A stretch of DNA of 11,958 nucleotides from VYFG01 sp964403545 (GTDB lineage Bacteria; Pseudomonadota; Gammaproteobacteria; Arenicellales; Poriferihabitantaceae), in contig CAYOGN010000056.1 of NCBI GenBank assembly GCA_964403545.1, positions 1 to 11,958 on the forward strand. Direction: 5' to 3'. This document shows, in pieces, positions 7,172 through 11,958 of the stretch. The position numbers and the translations under genes are program-made. The first letter of the stretch is position 1. Each line of letters opens with the position of its first letter. Below the pieces are notes generated by a model. It was not told where the DNA came from and did not search any database. It worked only from the letters and a program-made list of their open reading frames with translations.

Positions 7172-11958
<4,787 letters not shown>

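Overview
The window reads as chromosomal DNA of a gammaproteobacterium of moderate GC. The lineage is inferred from a ChpA-type hybrid histidine kinase with a ChpC-like CheW partner (a Pil-Chp twitching/surface-signalling module), from the proteobacterial 354-residue class II aldolase subtype, and from typical proteobacterial phosphoglycerate kinase and transketolase. The genus cannot be named from the sequence alone.

Layout. The left edge (1-1199) is on the + strand. It holds the 3' end of a protein with bacterial SH3 domains (1-374), then a TPR protein with an N-terminal signal or anchor sequence (423-1199). From 1242 to the right edge every gene is on the - strand. In order of transcription (right to left) they are a very large chpA-like kinase whose 5' end lies outside the window (7172-11958), a CheW-domain protein (6730-7170), an inositol-monophosphatase-family phosphatase (5897-6730), transketolase tkt (3761-5761), phosphoglycerate kinase pgk (2514-3701) and class II fructose-bisphosphate aldolase fba (1242-2306). 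The two blocks converge at about 1200-1241 around a short perfect hairpin.

How the genes fit together. The kinase, CheW protein and phosphatase are separated by 1 nt and by a TGATG-type overlap, so they look translationally coupled. tkt, pgk and fba follow in the same direction with gaps of 135, 59 and 207 bp. The three sugar-phosphate enzymes belong to glycolysis/gluconeogenesis, the non-oxidative pentose phosphate pathway and, if the organism is autotrophic, the Calvin cycle. The usual partner gap (and often pyk) is absent from the cluster. The 207-bp pgk-fba gap contains a clear extended -10 promoter, so fba can probably also be expressed separately.

Most notable features: the tight junction between a chemosensory signalling module and a central carbon cluster; a 126-bp hexanucleotide tract inside chpA coding for (Glu-Ala)4(Glu-Pro)10(Glu-Gly)7; and a phosphatase of unknown substrate placed next to tkt. 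No RNA genes, CRISPR arrays, insertion sequences or phage genes were seen. No convincing wholly new system was found; the rest is core chromosomal content in an unusual arrangement.
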